This document shows positions 10,919 to 21,424 of a DNA stretch of 64,000 nucleotides, in pieces. Both the position numbers and the translations under genes were made by a program. Origin of the DNA: Symbiodinium natans (Eukaryota; Sar; Dinophyceae; Suessiales; Symbiodiniaceae); contig CAJNDS010002140.1 in assembly GCA_905221605.1 (NCBI GenBank), positions 101,001 through 165,000 on the forward strand, in the 5' to 3' direction. The first letter of the stretch is position 1. The number at the start of each line of letters is the position of its first letter. Under the pieces are notes generated by a model. It made no database searches, was not told the DNA's origin, and was given only the letters and a program-made list of their open reading frames with translations.

Positions 10919-12824
10919 GTGAAGAAGATTGGGGTCCAGGCCAAGAGAAGTCTGCAGAGGCGCTGGCAGCAGTGGATCTGCAAAGCACGGACGAGGAGAC
11001 TGCTGGGGCAGCTTGGCCACCATCGCTACCGCTCAACGATGTTGTCCACAAGTAGCAGACTTTGCTTCGATAATCCGGAAAGCAGCAGGCAGCACCAGAC
11101 GCGCCGGCTCAGGAACCAACCCAGGCAGGGCGCCCACAGCATGGATGGACACGTTGACTGCAACAGGTGCGCAGTATGTTAATGTGCCGTGGAAGGCTGC
11201 CGCAGTTCCCGAGCCTGGGAAAGAAGTCCCAGACAGAGGGGATGCCCGGGGTGATGACGACGATCCTGGCCTCAATGCAGTCGTGTTTAGTGTTTGACTC
11301 TGTGTTCCAACCCGCTCGGGCCTGGAGCTCAAAGAAGCGCACCCGAGGAGGATGAGGATGACGCGAACAACAAGGAAGCCACTTACGCATCACTGCACCA
11401 CTTGGAAAGCCGTTAAGTTGACAGAGCTGGCAGCCTCTGCCAGAGATCCAGGAGCCCACGCATCCGGAGCAGGCCACAAAGAATGGCGAGGACGGTGCAT
11501 CTGTTGTTATGTGACTCAAGGTTGCCCCCGCCATCGCTGGAGTCGCCGGGGTGTGTCCAGGAACAGACCTTTACCCGGACAGCACCTGAAGATGAGGAGG
11601 GAGCTCCAGTGATCAATGCCCCAATGCATGCAATATCATGCAGTGATGACATATGATGACGTTAAGCATGACCTTGCGACGAATGATTGAAGCAACGCTG
11701 CCGAAGACTGAAGAGAAGCCAAGGTATCACAGCTGCCTGAGAAGCTGGAGGCCAGCGCATCGAAGGAAGCGATCGGCAAGGTGCGGTCGGTCGTGGACGA
11801 GCTGGTCTGCGTCCAGGGCGAAGAAGACGGCAAGGACGCCCTTGGGCTCAGAATACGTATGCGTTGCAGTCCTTAAGCTGTTCCAAAGCCAGGCTTTGGA
11901 CTTGGGCTCCATTGTTTGCCTGGCAGACGGGCGGGTTCTGGGTGCTGTGGTGGCCAAGCTGAAATTGTTTGGTGCACCGGCGTAGCATCGTGTGGCAGTC
12001 AGCATGGCGGCATGTGGTACTTCGATACTTTAAATGTTACAGCAAGTTATGGGCAGTTGCGCAACTGTGTACTGTTGCAAGTCTCTGGGGCCTTAGCACG
12101 TCCGCGCCCCCGTTGGCCTTAGAGATCGGAAGAGATCGGGCTGCAGGTGGACGTGTTCGGCCCGATCTCCGTGCCACATTATCTCGTGTTGCCATCGGAG
12201 TTTTGCAAGAAGGCCTGTATTGTCGTGTGTGCATTTTTCGGTTATTGGAGAGAGCAAGCTGCGGATTTCGTGTCCTGGATGTTGAGGACTTGCCTGCTGT
12301 TGGTGATGCCGTGCTGGCCGCCACTGGCATGGAGGAAAGCGTTCAGCATTCCGGATCCACGCCGTGTGGCCAGGCAGTGATTCTTGTCCGTTTTCAGGAG
12401 ACCTCCTTCCTTTGTGACAGCGCCGATCTCTCAGCGCTGCGCAAGCAGCTGGGGGATGACGGCAGCGACGAGGACAGCAGCCCAACTGCAGATGGGGCTT
12501 CGATGTGTCATGATGTGTCATGATGGAGCGGCGGCAGTGTGGTGCTGCCCTGTGATGCCCTGTGTATACTTCTCAGTCATGCAGCGTTGTTGCATCGTGC
12601 TCTGCTGCCTTGCGAGTGCTTCAGGTGATCTCGTGGATGGCGAGGAGACGGAGAGCGAAGAGCAAGAATTCAGCTGCTTAGGTGCGGCTGCATTGGAAGC
12701 AGCAGCACGAGGAAGCACTTCAGGCCAGGCCAGCGGCGGGTTGCTGTGCGGGAAGAAGAGCTGCCCTGAGACACCCTGCCAGTCCCTCGGCTCGCGCACA
12801 AATGGCGGGCACAAACAGGTCTGA
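10919..12824 (+). CDS. NAF1: NAF1-like H/ACA snoRNP assembly factor (multi-exon, ends uncertain)
   Basis: The core exons 11724-11834, 11893-11949 and the exon from 12147 join in phase (GA-AG and GT-AG introns). They read LPEKLEA...IGKVRSVVDELV, then ALDLGSIVCLADGRVLGAV, then VDVFGPISVPHYLV. This is the order and wording of the Gar1/Naf1 beta-barrel domain, which binds the dyskerin-type pseudouridine synthase during H/ACA RNP assembly in the nucleus. Later segments (about 12254-12336, LPAVGDAVLAA; from 12398, LSALRKQLGDDGSDEDS; from 12625, DGEETESEEQEF) resemble the acidic part after the domain. Upstream, 10919-11630 holds acidic, proline-rich exons (for example APEEDEDDANN and TRTAPEDEEG), like the disordered NAF1 N-terminus. 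The start codon, the joins outside the core and the true 3' end are not resolved. The acidic flanks favour NAF1 over GAR1, whose flanks are Gly/Arg-rich. Confidence 0.7.
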
Positions 12825-13785
12825 TCACATGGACTCTTTTGTGAGACACGCCGTTTTTTTTTTTTCTGATCTTTCTGTTGGGTTGCCCCGGAACATGGGT
12901 TTCGTTTTCAAACAGAGGGCCACCAAACGATTAGGTAGGGATTTTTTCTGAATAGTAGTAGTTGTCGGATTGTAGCTCTCGGCGGAGGACTCTTGCAAGA
13001 AAATTTGTGTGAACCTTCGCAGCACGTTCGGGCATAGGTTTGTATTTCAGTTTCTCATTTCGAGTTGGCTTCAGGACTTTGATTATTCGGGGAACCCTGC
13101 GCTAGGCTGAGTTAGAACAGCTGACGGCCGGTTCGCGTAGTTCTGCTCCGTATGTCAGGATGGAGGGTCCATGGCATTCCGTGTGATGTTTTAATTTTTG
13201 TTCTGTGCAAATCTTTGCAGGCGGTGTATGGAAGGATCCGGACGCCAATCCGAGACAACGAGAGCCTGATGCGGCGAACCATGAAAAATCTGCCTGGAAA
13301 TCTAAAAACAGCCAATGGGAACGTTGGCATGACTGGAGCCAGAACAGCGGAGAAGGAGCTGACGGGATTGCGCGACTGCTGAAAACGTAGTGTCGAGTCT
13401 GATCTACGACACGTGCCAGAGTGTGACCAGGAGGCTCAGCCCCTTCCAAGCCACCTTCACGCAGCTACGAGAGGACATCGGGGCTGAAGCTGTTCAGTGC
13501 CCCTGTTGATTGCTCTCCAACTTGGCATTCGCAAGACCGGCGGCCTCTCGCCAAGACGAGAGTCAGTGGCGGGACAGCTCCTGGACCGACGGACACTGGA
13601 GAGAGGCTGGATGCACCAGCCATTCAGAGTTGAACCTCTACTGCTGAGCAGAATACATTCATTATCATTCATCATGAACTCTTTCTATCTCTTTCTACAA
13701 GTCCTAGTGGCTGTTGTTTCAAAATGTTCCAATACCGATACAACACGCCGTTTGCAACACAGAAATGCCTTAGCTTCAGGGCGGC
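12825..13785 (+). other. Possible further 3' exon(s) of the NAF1-like gene
   Basis: A segment after TTTGCAG at 13220 stays open to TAG 13388-13390. It encodes a Trp/Asn/Lys-rich hydrophilic peptide (WKDPDANPRQREPDAANHEK). It could be a terminal exon, but the link is unproven. The rest of the stretch shows only T-runs and no gene. Confidence 0.3.
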
Positions 13786-13850
13786 TGGTCCAAGGACCGG
13801 TCCAAGGACCGGTCCAGGGACCGGTCCAAGGACTGGTCCAAGGACTGGTC
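13786..13850. repeat. 12-bp minisatellite (GGTCCAAGGACC type), about 5.4 copies
   Basis: Tandem units differ by single bases (AAGGACC, AGGGACC, AAGGACT). Adjacent units create the self-complementary 10-mer GGACCGGTCC. The repeat is open in both strands (VQGP or GPRT peptides), so its open frames carry no coding evidence. Confidence 0.9.
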
Positions 13851-16102
13851 GAACCGCTCCAACGATTGGAGGGAGCCCAATGAACGAGCCTCTTGCCTGC
13901 AGTCTGCAGCAGCAAAGCACAAAATTCTGCAGCAGGTCAGGGCTGCACAATGTTGTGCACGAAGAGGGCATCCGTCTCAGGAGGGGTCTGAACGGCGCGC
14001 GCCGCGCCTCGAGACCTTACCACCGCCACCGGTGCCCGGGCGGGCTGCGCCCAGCTTGCCTGCGCCACCGCCGCCGCCTCCACCGCCACCCCCGCCTGCG
14101 CCGCCTTCGAAGGACGGGCGGAATTCAAAGAGCGCCTTCAGATGCTGCACCTTAGCAGAGAGCATCAGAGAGCCCAGCCAATGCGTTCTGCCCTTGCAGT
14201 GAGGAGGATGGATGGGACACCCCAGGCAGGGGAAGATACTGCCCGGGCGACTTGGGCTCTCAATTCCGGCCAAAGTCTGCGGTGCTGCTTCCTTCCTGCT
14301 CAGTGTGCCCTTCCCTCCGTCCACTCTTCCAGTCTGATGTGGAGCATCAGCTTCCTAAGCAAGCAAGATTTACACGCCAGCGCCTTTCAGGTGACCGGCG
14401 ACCTGCAGAGTGGCATTCAGAGCGACCGCGGCCGTCGAAGAACCCTCGTCTAAGCGACCTTGCTGCAGCTTAAGGCTCAAGACGGATGATATGCAATGCA
14501 GCTCTAGGACTCTAGGAGCTGATGATATACATGTGCAGTGGTCGGCCATGGCTGTGAGGTGATTGATTCGCTTGGCCGGCCCCCAGGAAAAAGGCAAGCT
14601 GAGCTCCCGGCTTCTGGCTCGATCCTATGTTTGCGCCGCGCAAAGGGGAGTTCAGAAGCAGCAGCTTGTGCTTGCACCTCTTGCTCTTAAGTTCTCGAAC
14701 ATCACATGACTAGGTTTGCTTGTAGTCCTACATATAACCAGTTCAACCGACCCAGTCATGGCAAGTCAAGCCGGATCGCGATGCCACAATCGTTTTCATT
14801 TTGGTTGCTTTTGAGGCAGTAAGTACTCTGTTTTGTATCCTCATGTCGCCGAACAAGACTTAACATACTGCAGCTGATACCAGTATCAGCCAGGCGGGGC
14901 AATACTAACCATGTCATGGCCGTAGGTCCGTAGGTGAGCCGTTTGCTAGCACCAGCTTGACCGCCGCTAGATGACGGCCATGCTCCAGGCCGATGGGAGG
15001 GCGAGTGCCCCATGCACTGATCATGAAGATGCCAACTCTTGCCCAGGCTGCCAACGCGTGGCATGGGTGCAGAGCGAAAGCAGCTACGTCCTGCAAAGAA
15101 GGCACCTTGGTGAGCATCTTTTTTGCCTTTTTGGACTAGCACACACCTTGATGCTCAGCCTTGCCGGCTCATGAGCGCTCCCATCCAAAAAAAGTAAAGG
15201 TAAGTCTGAGCCCGTCAGACTGCATGTTTTCAATTAATTGGCGCCCCATGCCCCATTTGCATGCACTGTCCATTTTGATGTTGTTTCCCGAGTGTGGTGC
15301 TGTGGGTCCAAGCCAGGAGCCAGCCGATGAAGAGCAAGGCAAGACCTCGTACGAAATGAGTTGACAGCTTTGTTCTCGTGTCCATTGCGCGGGGGCCTTT
15401 TTGAAGGACGTGGAGGCCTCTACGGTGCTGACCTGGCCTCAGAAAGTTGCAATTTCTCTCCTCACGCACGACGAATCAGCCGAGAGCTCAAGGTCAACAA
15501 AGCAGTAGAAGATCCCGGGAGATGGTTGAAGGGCGTGGCAAGGCGAGCGACGGGCGTCTGCCTTCCAACCTGTTCTGTTCCGTGGGCAGGTGGTTAGAGA
15601 CGTCCGAAGACACGGATCCCGTGCTAATCCAAGCCCATGGGGTTTTGGTTTTTGTGGGTTATGAATGCGCGTGTATAGGTCAGTGTAGGCCGACAGCTCG
15701 ACGATCCCAAGATTCCAGGTCCGGGTATTCACCCTTTGCTGCGACGACTTCCGGCCGAGGCGCCTGAAGGCTCCGGTGGTTCTGGCGCAGGGTGCCCAAC
15801 GATGCAAAGCAATTGCCTTCAAAGACGCCCACGACTTGTTTTTGCGGAAAAGGTGGCTACTGGTGCAGCTGCTGGGCTTGGTCTTCCAGGCTCTCGACCG
15901 TGTCGCGCACGTCTGCCCGCACACCCGCAGAGCTACTAAGAGACCGTTCGCCTCAGTCGATTCCCAAATGCCTCCTGTCAGCCTGGGGGCAGGTGATTCT
16001 TTGGCTGGAGGTCGGCCGGAACTTGGAGGCCTTCGAAGCATCTTGGCTGCAGGAACTCGGCGGCTTTGAGGCCCGTGAGTCACCACATGTCTGCCGTTCG
16101 CG
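13851..16102 (+). other. Unassigned region with a proline-rich exon candidate
   Basis: Around 14008-14115 a + strand frame is rich in CCG/CCA proline codons and ends APPSKDGRNSKSAFR; it may be an exon of a proline-rich tail. Segments near 15790-15900 (KDAHDLFLRKRWLLVQLL) and 16005-16070 (VGRNLEAFEASWLQELGGF) look coding and are bordered by AG/GT signals, but I recognise no family. The long minus-strand frame at 15439-16335 mirrors these and is not supported. Confidence 0.25.
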
Positions 16103-17099
16103 GCTGAGATCCAAGACTTCGTGAAACTTGTGACGGCATGCTGCGGGATACCTGTCGGCATGCAAAGGATACCTTGGCCCAGAATTGTGCTCCTGCGCTT
16201 CAGCAGTGCCGCTGCCCAGTGCTGGTTGCCTCCCTGCATCCCGCGATGTACACTTGAGATGTTGCAGGCACGGCATTTGCCTTGGGCCCGCTTGGAATCT
16301 GAGCTACTCCGGGTCAGGGGCCCAGCCTGAGACAAAGCATCCCAGAATCGCCGTCAACTTTTGCACGCCGCCTCCAGGAGCTTAACCTTTCCGCCAAGTG
16401 AGAACCAGGCGCCGCCAACAGCGCAATCTGCATTCTGCATGGACTTTGTGCATTCGCGTGTGCTGCCATGGTTCGCCATCCTTGGTCCGCTGGCTCAAGT
16501 CCGAGTGAACCCATGTCAAGGTCCATTGTCGGCGCTTCTAAAGCTGATATGTGCAACTCCGATCTTGTCGACATGCTTTTCATTCCCTGTTGACACTATC
16601 CATGCTCTTCGCGGCTTCCCAGGCCACAAAGGGCTCAAACTGAGTGAGACACATGGGCTGAATACGCAGGCGTCTGCAGCCGTAAATCTGCAAGGGGTGG
16701 GTTCGTGTGTTTTGACAGTCACTTCGCGCTACCGTTGCCATCTTGGCCTACAGCGTCACGAGCTTTGGAAGAATCTTGAAGACGTGGTCTGGACCCGCCG
16801 GCAGCAGAGGCAACAGTGGTGTATGGTCTGTATGGCGATTTGCTGTGTTGCATGCAGACTTGTTCCATGGTCAGCATGGGCAAAGATGACAATGTGAAGG
16901 CCATGGAAGTCCAAGTTGAGGCAATGCCAGGATGGGAGGTCGGCCGACGCAATTCGCCAAGGCCTGCTTCCAATCGGCTAGGTTTGAGATCATCCCGCAG
17001 GTGCCGAAAGGCTTCTTCGTCGGGGTGCGTCTCGGGGAAGCAGTGAAGCAGCGAAGACTCGACGTCGATACGAGGCGACGATTGTATATTGTGTACTAA
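16103..17099 (+). CDS. Candidate exons with ubiquitin-like and CAP-Gly-like segments (TBCB-like?)
   Basis: A segment from 16103 (EIQDFVKLVTACCGIPVGMQ) resembles the helix and turn of a ubiquitin-like fold. About 850 bp later a segment ending at TAA 17097-17099 reads IIPQVPKGFFVGVRLGEAV, which resembles the PKGFWVGVxLDEP core of CAP-Gly domains. The order ubiquitin-like then CAP-Gly is that of tubulin-folding cofactor B, a cytosolic alpha-tubulin chaperone. However, the GKNDG motif expected right after the core is absent, and the exons between are not resolved. This is a tentative assignment; the two pieces may be unrelated. Confidence 0.25.
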
Positions 17100-17881
17100 G
17101 CCACTGAGCATGCTACAAGTACACCAGGTATACGAAGTATGCTAAGTATACGAAGTATACTAAGCATAGGCAGTCTCAGAGCCTTCGGCCGACCTTTTCG
17201 GCTCTGCAAAAAGGTCAGCCAGTAGCTTCATCTTCCAGAAGCAGGACGCCAGAAGGAGCTTTTGATTGAAGGGGTCGAGCCTGCCAATGCCTGCCAAAAC
17301 AAGATGGAAGTCTCAGCCTAGCAGGAGAGCAAAGATCGACATTTACCGACACGAATTGACCTCAGTTAGCCTTGTGTGGGCAGATTTCCGAAAGTTCCCC
17401 CTGAAGGATCTGCTGGCTGAGGTTGGATCGTGCTCGGTGGCAGTTGATCCGAGCAATGCCGGCAATGACGAGGTGAGCATACCTTGTGCGTGGCCCAGGT
17501 GTTTCACAGCAGTTCTTATTCTTGGGGCGGCTTGGGAGGCTGTGTGTGTGTGGTTTCTCATGAAGGCTCTGACCCCACGTTGCCGAACGTGCAGTGCCAT
17601 GCCCAGTCTGGTTCAATGGCGGGTACTTCGAGACTTCCTGCGTGCATTTGGCGTTCCTGGTGGGCACTTGAAGGCTGCGAATCACGTCGAAAGCCACAGA
17701 GGTCTCTGCGGAGGTGGTTTGCCCATGCCCCATGGAAGCTGCCTTGATGTCCCTAAGAGTGCAGTTAGGAGCAGCAGAGCCGTCGGCGAACCGAAGAGCA
17801 AGAGCTCAAGGCTTGGGAAAGATGTTAATGTGACATGCTGCGCACGGAGCCACAGAGACGAAGCGGCTGAAGGGGTCTGCC
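17100..17881. other. Spacer before the phosphagen-kinase-like gene
   Basis: It contains a small tandem repeat (17128-17169) and one exon-like segment, 17390-17472 (FRKFPLKDLLAEVGSCSV), ending at a consensus GAG|GTGAGC donor. The segment could be a 5' exon of the next gene. Nothing else is recognised. Confidence 0.35.
17128..17169. repeat. Short tandem repeat of GTATACGAAGTAT units
   Basis: Two and a half near-identical units (TATACGAAGTATGCTAAG, then TATACGAAGTATACTAAG). Each contains the palindrome GTATAC. Confidence 0.8.
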
Positions 17882-19688
17882 ATGAACTACTTGGCGGCCC
17901 ACGGCATCGAACAAGCTTTGGCAGAGTCCGTGCGCTTGTTGTTGAAGCTCAGTCGCAGCGATACCGGCAACGAGTGTAAGCTCACTTGGTGGTATCAGCT
18001 TGTGCCGAGTCAAGCGTGTTGTTTCTCAAGGAAGACACGGCCGGAAGCCAGTAGCCGAGCACGGGAAACGTTTCGTGTCCGGGGCTGTCAGCAGGGCCCG
18101 GTTCGGTTCTTGCATGTGACAATGAGGATCCCTTCGGCTTCCTATGCAGCCAGCTCCAGTCCGCAAGCGCCGCGAGCACCGCAAGCGCCGCCAGCAAGCC
18201 GAGGGTTGAGCAAGTCTTCAGCTCGGTGCACGAGCTACGAAGCCACGAGCCAGCCTTGGGGGTGAAAACAGGCTGCTTAAGAATTGCCTCTTCTCAGGCA
18301 ACGAAGACGTGGAAGGAGGTGTCGTCCTGGAGCCTCCCGGAAAAACCGGAGGCTCGGGAGGTGGAGCGGAGACTCGGCAAGGCCCGGGCTCTTCCAAAGT
18401 GTGTGCGAACTGTCAGGGTTTCACTGACATACAGTGGTTGCAGTATGTTATAGTCATAGTCATAGTGTCATGGTGCTTGTGAGTGCTTGCTCTGACCAGA
18501 TGAGTGTCTGCTTTCTATGAGGCATTGGTCCAGCTGGAAGGTGATCTTGCAGGCGCGCCAGGGACATGGCAAGCTGCTGGTCGTCAGAAGCCACTGAATG
18601 TACTGAGCATGGCAGAACTGCAGGACTATACCTTCCACTGCCTTCCTCAAGGAGTTGGCCACTCATGCCTGAAGGTGCGGTGGGATACGCGCTGGTGGGC
18701 TCCAGACATCATCTCTTTCTCTCTCATCTCTGCCTCTCCCACCTCTCGTCTCTCCCTCTCTCTCTTCCCGGGGGTATCCGTGGGCAGGCATGCCAGACTC
18801 ATGGACCACAAAGCTCCGCAAGGAGGGGCTCCTCTTTGAGGCGGGGGGGCCCATCAGCAGCAGAGTCCTGATATGATATGAGTTGATTTCAGGCTTCAGA
18901 GCCGAGTGGGCGTGGCATCTTTGTCTCACACCGCGAGGAAGGGCATTAAGAGGGCACATGAGGGCCCCGGCTGCTTTGGTTTTTGGTGTGCCTGGAGCCC
19001 GTAGACCCTTAAGATCCCTTAAGTCCTTCGCTCACGAGGACTTCGTGCTTTGGATCAACAGTGCCGACCACATGACGCTCCTAATGCGGTCTGGAGATCA
19101 TGCTGAGGCGCGGTGCTTTGAGGGGGTGAGTGTACGTGTCCTGGCCACTGAAGCCAAAGAATGAAACTCTACGTGGCCATGAACCAATGGGGCCAGCGCA
19201 GGCGGAAAGCGTGCTGCAGGCGCTGAAACAGAAACTGGGAGCTGCCTGATCTGGGCAGTATCCGGGCGTTGTTCTAAACCCCTTGTTCTCTATGCTAGTC
19301 TAGGGGTTGGCTTGAAGAGTTCATTCTTTTACCTCGTAGTGTAAGCTGCTTCTGTCCGCACGTGTTGTGAGTCCTCGCACATCATGGCTATATTCGTGAC
19401 CCAACACGTGGAAGCCGTGTAAGTTTGGGCGGAAGGCTAGGTCGTCCCAGTACAGAGTTATCGAGTTTAGAACAATCCCCGCCCGAGGATTCGCACTTCT
19501 CTCTGCCAAGCAGAACAATCAGTCCCCGCACGTTTCAGAGGTGCACTGAAAGATTCAAGGAGAAAAAAAGGCTGCAATCCGCCGATGAGGTGCATCCTTG
19601 TTTCGGCCGCATCTCAGCATCTCCTGTTCACGTGAGTCGATGGCTGGGCTCAGAAGTCACGTTATCGTTGCCGTTTGAGCTCCTATAA
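17882..19688 (+). CDS. Degenerate phosphagen (arginine/creatine) kinase domain with Dpy-30/RII-like N-terminus
   Basis: Ten exons join in phase: 17882-17971, 18127-18261, 18298-18381, 18522-18552, 18624-18674, 18788-18840, 18893-18937, 19039-19125, 19202-19240 and 19560 to 19688 or less. Exons 1-2 read MNYLAAHGIEQALAES ... DPFGFLCSQL, like the Dpy-30/RII dimerisation helices used for docking in axonemes. Exons 3-10 follow the ATP:guanido phosphotransferase catalytic domain: RLGKALVQLEGDLAG, then KLRKEGLLFE, then GRGIFV, then FVLWINSADHM, then PCFGRISASPVHVS and SEVTLSLP. Key residues differ: the family NEEDH is NSADH here, and the Cys of CPTNLGT is replaced (SPVHV). An inactive pseudokinase is therefore likely. 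The usual N-terminal kinase domain is absent. The last exon may splice at 19677 or stop at TAA 19686-19688. The 36-bp second intron is doubtful. Confidence 0.6.
19263..19487. repeat. Inverted-repeat element inside an intron (possible MITE)
   Basis: GGGCGTTGTTCTAAAC at the left (from 19264) faces GTTTAGAACAATCCCCGCCC at the right (from 19465), allowing a small gap. Inside, GCACGTGTTG and CAACACGTGG form a second nested pair. The element sits in the intron 19241-19559 of the phosphagen-kinase-like gene. A transposon origin is inference; target-site duplications were not found by eye. Confidence 0.5.
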
Positions 19689-19776
19689 GTTGGGATGTTC
19701 CCTTATGCTAACAGTCCTTACCCCTTTTATAGTTCCGTTTAAGGACTGTTACTATAGTAAGGGGAAACATCCCAAC
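19689..19776. repeat. 88-bp imperfect hairpin (MITE-like)
   Basis: The left arm 19689-19720 begins GTTGGGATGTTCCCTTA and ends AACAGTCCTTA. The right arm 19740-19776 is its reverse complement with small gaps (begins TAAGGACTGTT, ends AACATCCCAAC). A loop of about 19 bases separates them. It starts immediately after the last readable codon of the preceding gene and so may have disrupted its 3' end. Confidence 0.75.
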
Positions 19777-20181
19777 CTGCAAATGCGGAGAACTGCAAGT
19801 TCAGCACAGGATGTTTGGACTTCAGTCGACCCAGAACTTCAGAACCGGCTCAGAGCGTGGACACTATCGACTTAGGGAGGTTGGGCTGCCCATGTCCGTC
19901 CAGCGCCTTGCTGCCATCGCCGTCTGCAAGGCCTGAGAAAAGGGTAAGAACAAGAGTATAAGGAAAATGCTGTTGGGTGCGCCAGTTCCGAAAGCGAGAC
20001 ACGACTCGCCACACGCATGTGGCGCTGCTGCTGATGGCCCAAGACTCTTCTTCCGTACAATCAAAGCGTTAACGTTGGCTGCTCCAAAGAGAGTGGCATT
20101 CCGCCAAGAGAGGACGCAGGCCTGCTGACGCCGCAAGACCTCACCTCGCAGAGCTTTGGAACTGCGGCCTTCGCAGGTGCC
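19777..20181 (+). other. Possible displaced last exon of the phosphagen-kinase-like gene, then spacer
   Basis: Right after the hairpin, a frame to TAG 19873-19875 reads LQMRRTASSAQ ... DPELQNRLRAW. Its start resembles the LQVRGT strand that follows the catalytic strands in phosphagen kinases. If so, the hairpin separates two coding parts. The remainder to 20181 shows no gene. Confidence 0.3.
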
Positions 20182-21424
20182 ATGGCTCTCAGGAGACTGG
20201 CATGGGTGGCCCTTACTTCTGTTGCCTCCAGCACACTACCGGAGGCAGCGATGCCTGCAGGGAATAGTAGTGAGAAGAGCAGCCACCATGAATACTTGAA
20301 GAAACGTTAGCTGAGCAGTGGCTAGCAGTGGAACTTTCAGGACACTGTCTCGCCTGCTTTGGCGAGCAGCTTGGCTGCACCAAATAGTCAGCACGTTACT
20401 GGCGCTGTGGGGTATAGCATTTCAAGACCGAGAGGGGGGTCGGACAAAAAAGGCGAGCTCGATGTAGCCCATGTTTCGGACCATGTTTCCTGCGGAGCTT
20501 TGCAGCCCGGGCTGGAATAAGTGATCTTCGTCTAAGGTGATGACGACTGCTCGGAGGTGGATTCAGGGGCCTGCCACTTAAATGCCCTGCAGCGGCGAGC
20601 CCTCCAGGTGCGCTGCCCAGCATTGAAGTTGACGAAACATGTCGCCCAATTACTTCCCTGCAATGCAGGTGCGTAACACCTCGAATAGCTCCGCGGCCAT
20701 AGCAAGTCTGCCACCCGACATTCCACTGCCAGCAACGCCTGCACCGACACCGTCAACTCCAGGGGATGTCCCGGCCGACACGACTGCAGAGCCCGCGGCA
20801 AAGCCCGTGGCGGAGCCCACGGCGGAGCCCGCGGCGGAGCCCACCGCGGAGCCGGCGGCGGAGCCCACCGCGGAGCCGGCGGCGGAGCCTGCAGAGCCCA
20901 CGGCAGAGCCTGCGGCAGAGCCCACAGCAGAGCCCACGGCGGAGCCCACAACGACTCCTAAGCCGGTCTCCGTGTGCTTGGCTGGTCAGCAGATCCCCTT
21001 CTCCAACAGAGGGCCTGGGAACGAGTGCATGGCCAGCAAGCTTGGAGATGAATGCGCCTATCAGTGCAATGAAGGATACATTGGTGTTGGAAGGCACGTA
21101 TGCCAGACGGCGATCATCCAGGGCAAGGCCGGACTCCCCCCATGCTGGAACACGTTCTTTGCCATTTCGTTTGCCCCCTGAGGTTTGGAAAGATAAGTCC
21201 TTCTTCGGTGGCAACTGCTGGAGACTTTGTGCATCCACAGCAGGGCCTTGCCCTGCAGGCCAGGTTCCGCTCCGGGTCAACACGACCGACGACCTCGGCC
21301 CCTGCATGCAGACAACATGCATGACTGCCGACGATGCTTTCAAGAATCTGGCGCGCGGCAACTACGAAGTCTGGCGAAGATCCCGCAACGATTATTCTGG
21401 CTGCCGCTTAGCAGGGAACCCTCC
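20182..21424 (+). CDS. Secreted protein with TAEPAAEP repeat and Sushi-like cysteine-rich domain (multi-exon)
   Basis: Exon 1 (from ATG 20182, probable end 20241 at a GA donor) encodes a signal peptide, MALRRLAWVALTSVASSTLP. Exon 2 begins at 20669 after ATGCAG. It encodes an Asn/Ser/Pro stalk, about 13 short Ala-Glu-Pro-rich repeats (20785-20955), and a cysteine-rich segment (VCLAGQQIPF ... CAYQCNEGYIG) like a Sushi/CCP module. A further exon from 21183 reads FFGGNCWRLCASTAGPC with more cysteines and ends near 21424. The exon 2 donor is uncertain (about 21126, or near 21150). The protein is likely extracellular or wall-associated. More exons probably follow (see next entry). The family is not recognised beyond the Sushi resemblance. 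Confidence 0.55.
20785..20958 (+). repeat. Coding minisatellite (GCGGAGCCCACG-type units)
   Basis: Tandem 12-bp and related units encode TAEP/AAEP within the secreted protein. Third codon positions vary (GCG, GCA, ACC, ACG) while the Ala/Thr-Glu-Pro pattern is kept, which supports translation in this frame rather than in the Arg-rich frame +1. Confidence 0.85.

Noticed and set aside
13786-13850. CRISPR-like spaced repeats
   Set aside because: The units are directly adjacent with no spacers; a minisatellite in a eukaryotic genome.
17128-17169. Resemblance of TATACGAAGTAT units to the loxP recombinase arm
   Set aside because: Units are in direct, not inverted, order with no 8-bp spacer layout; the match is short and the context is an algal nuclear genome.
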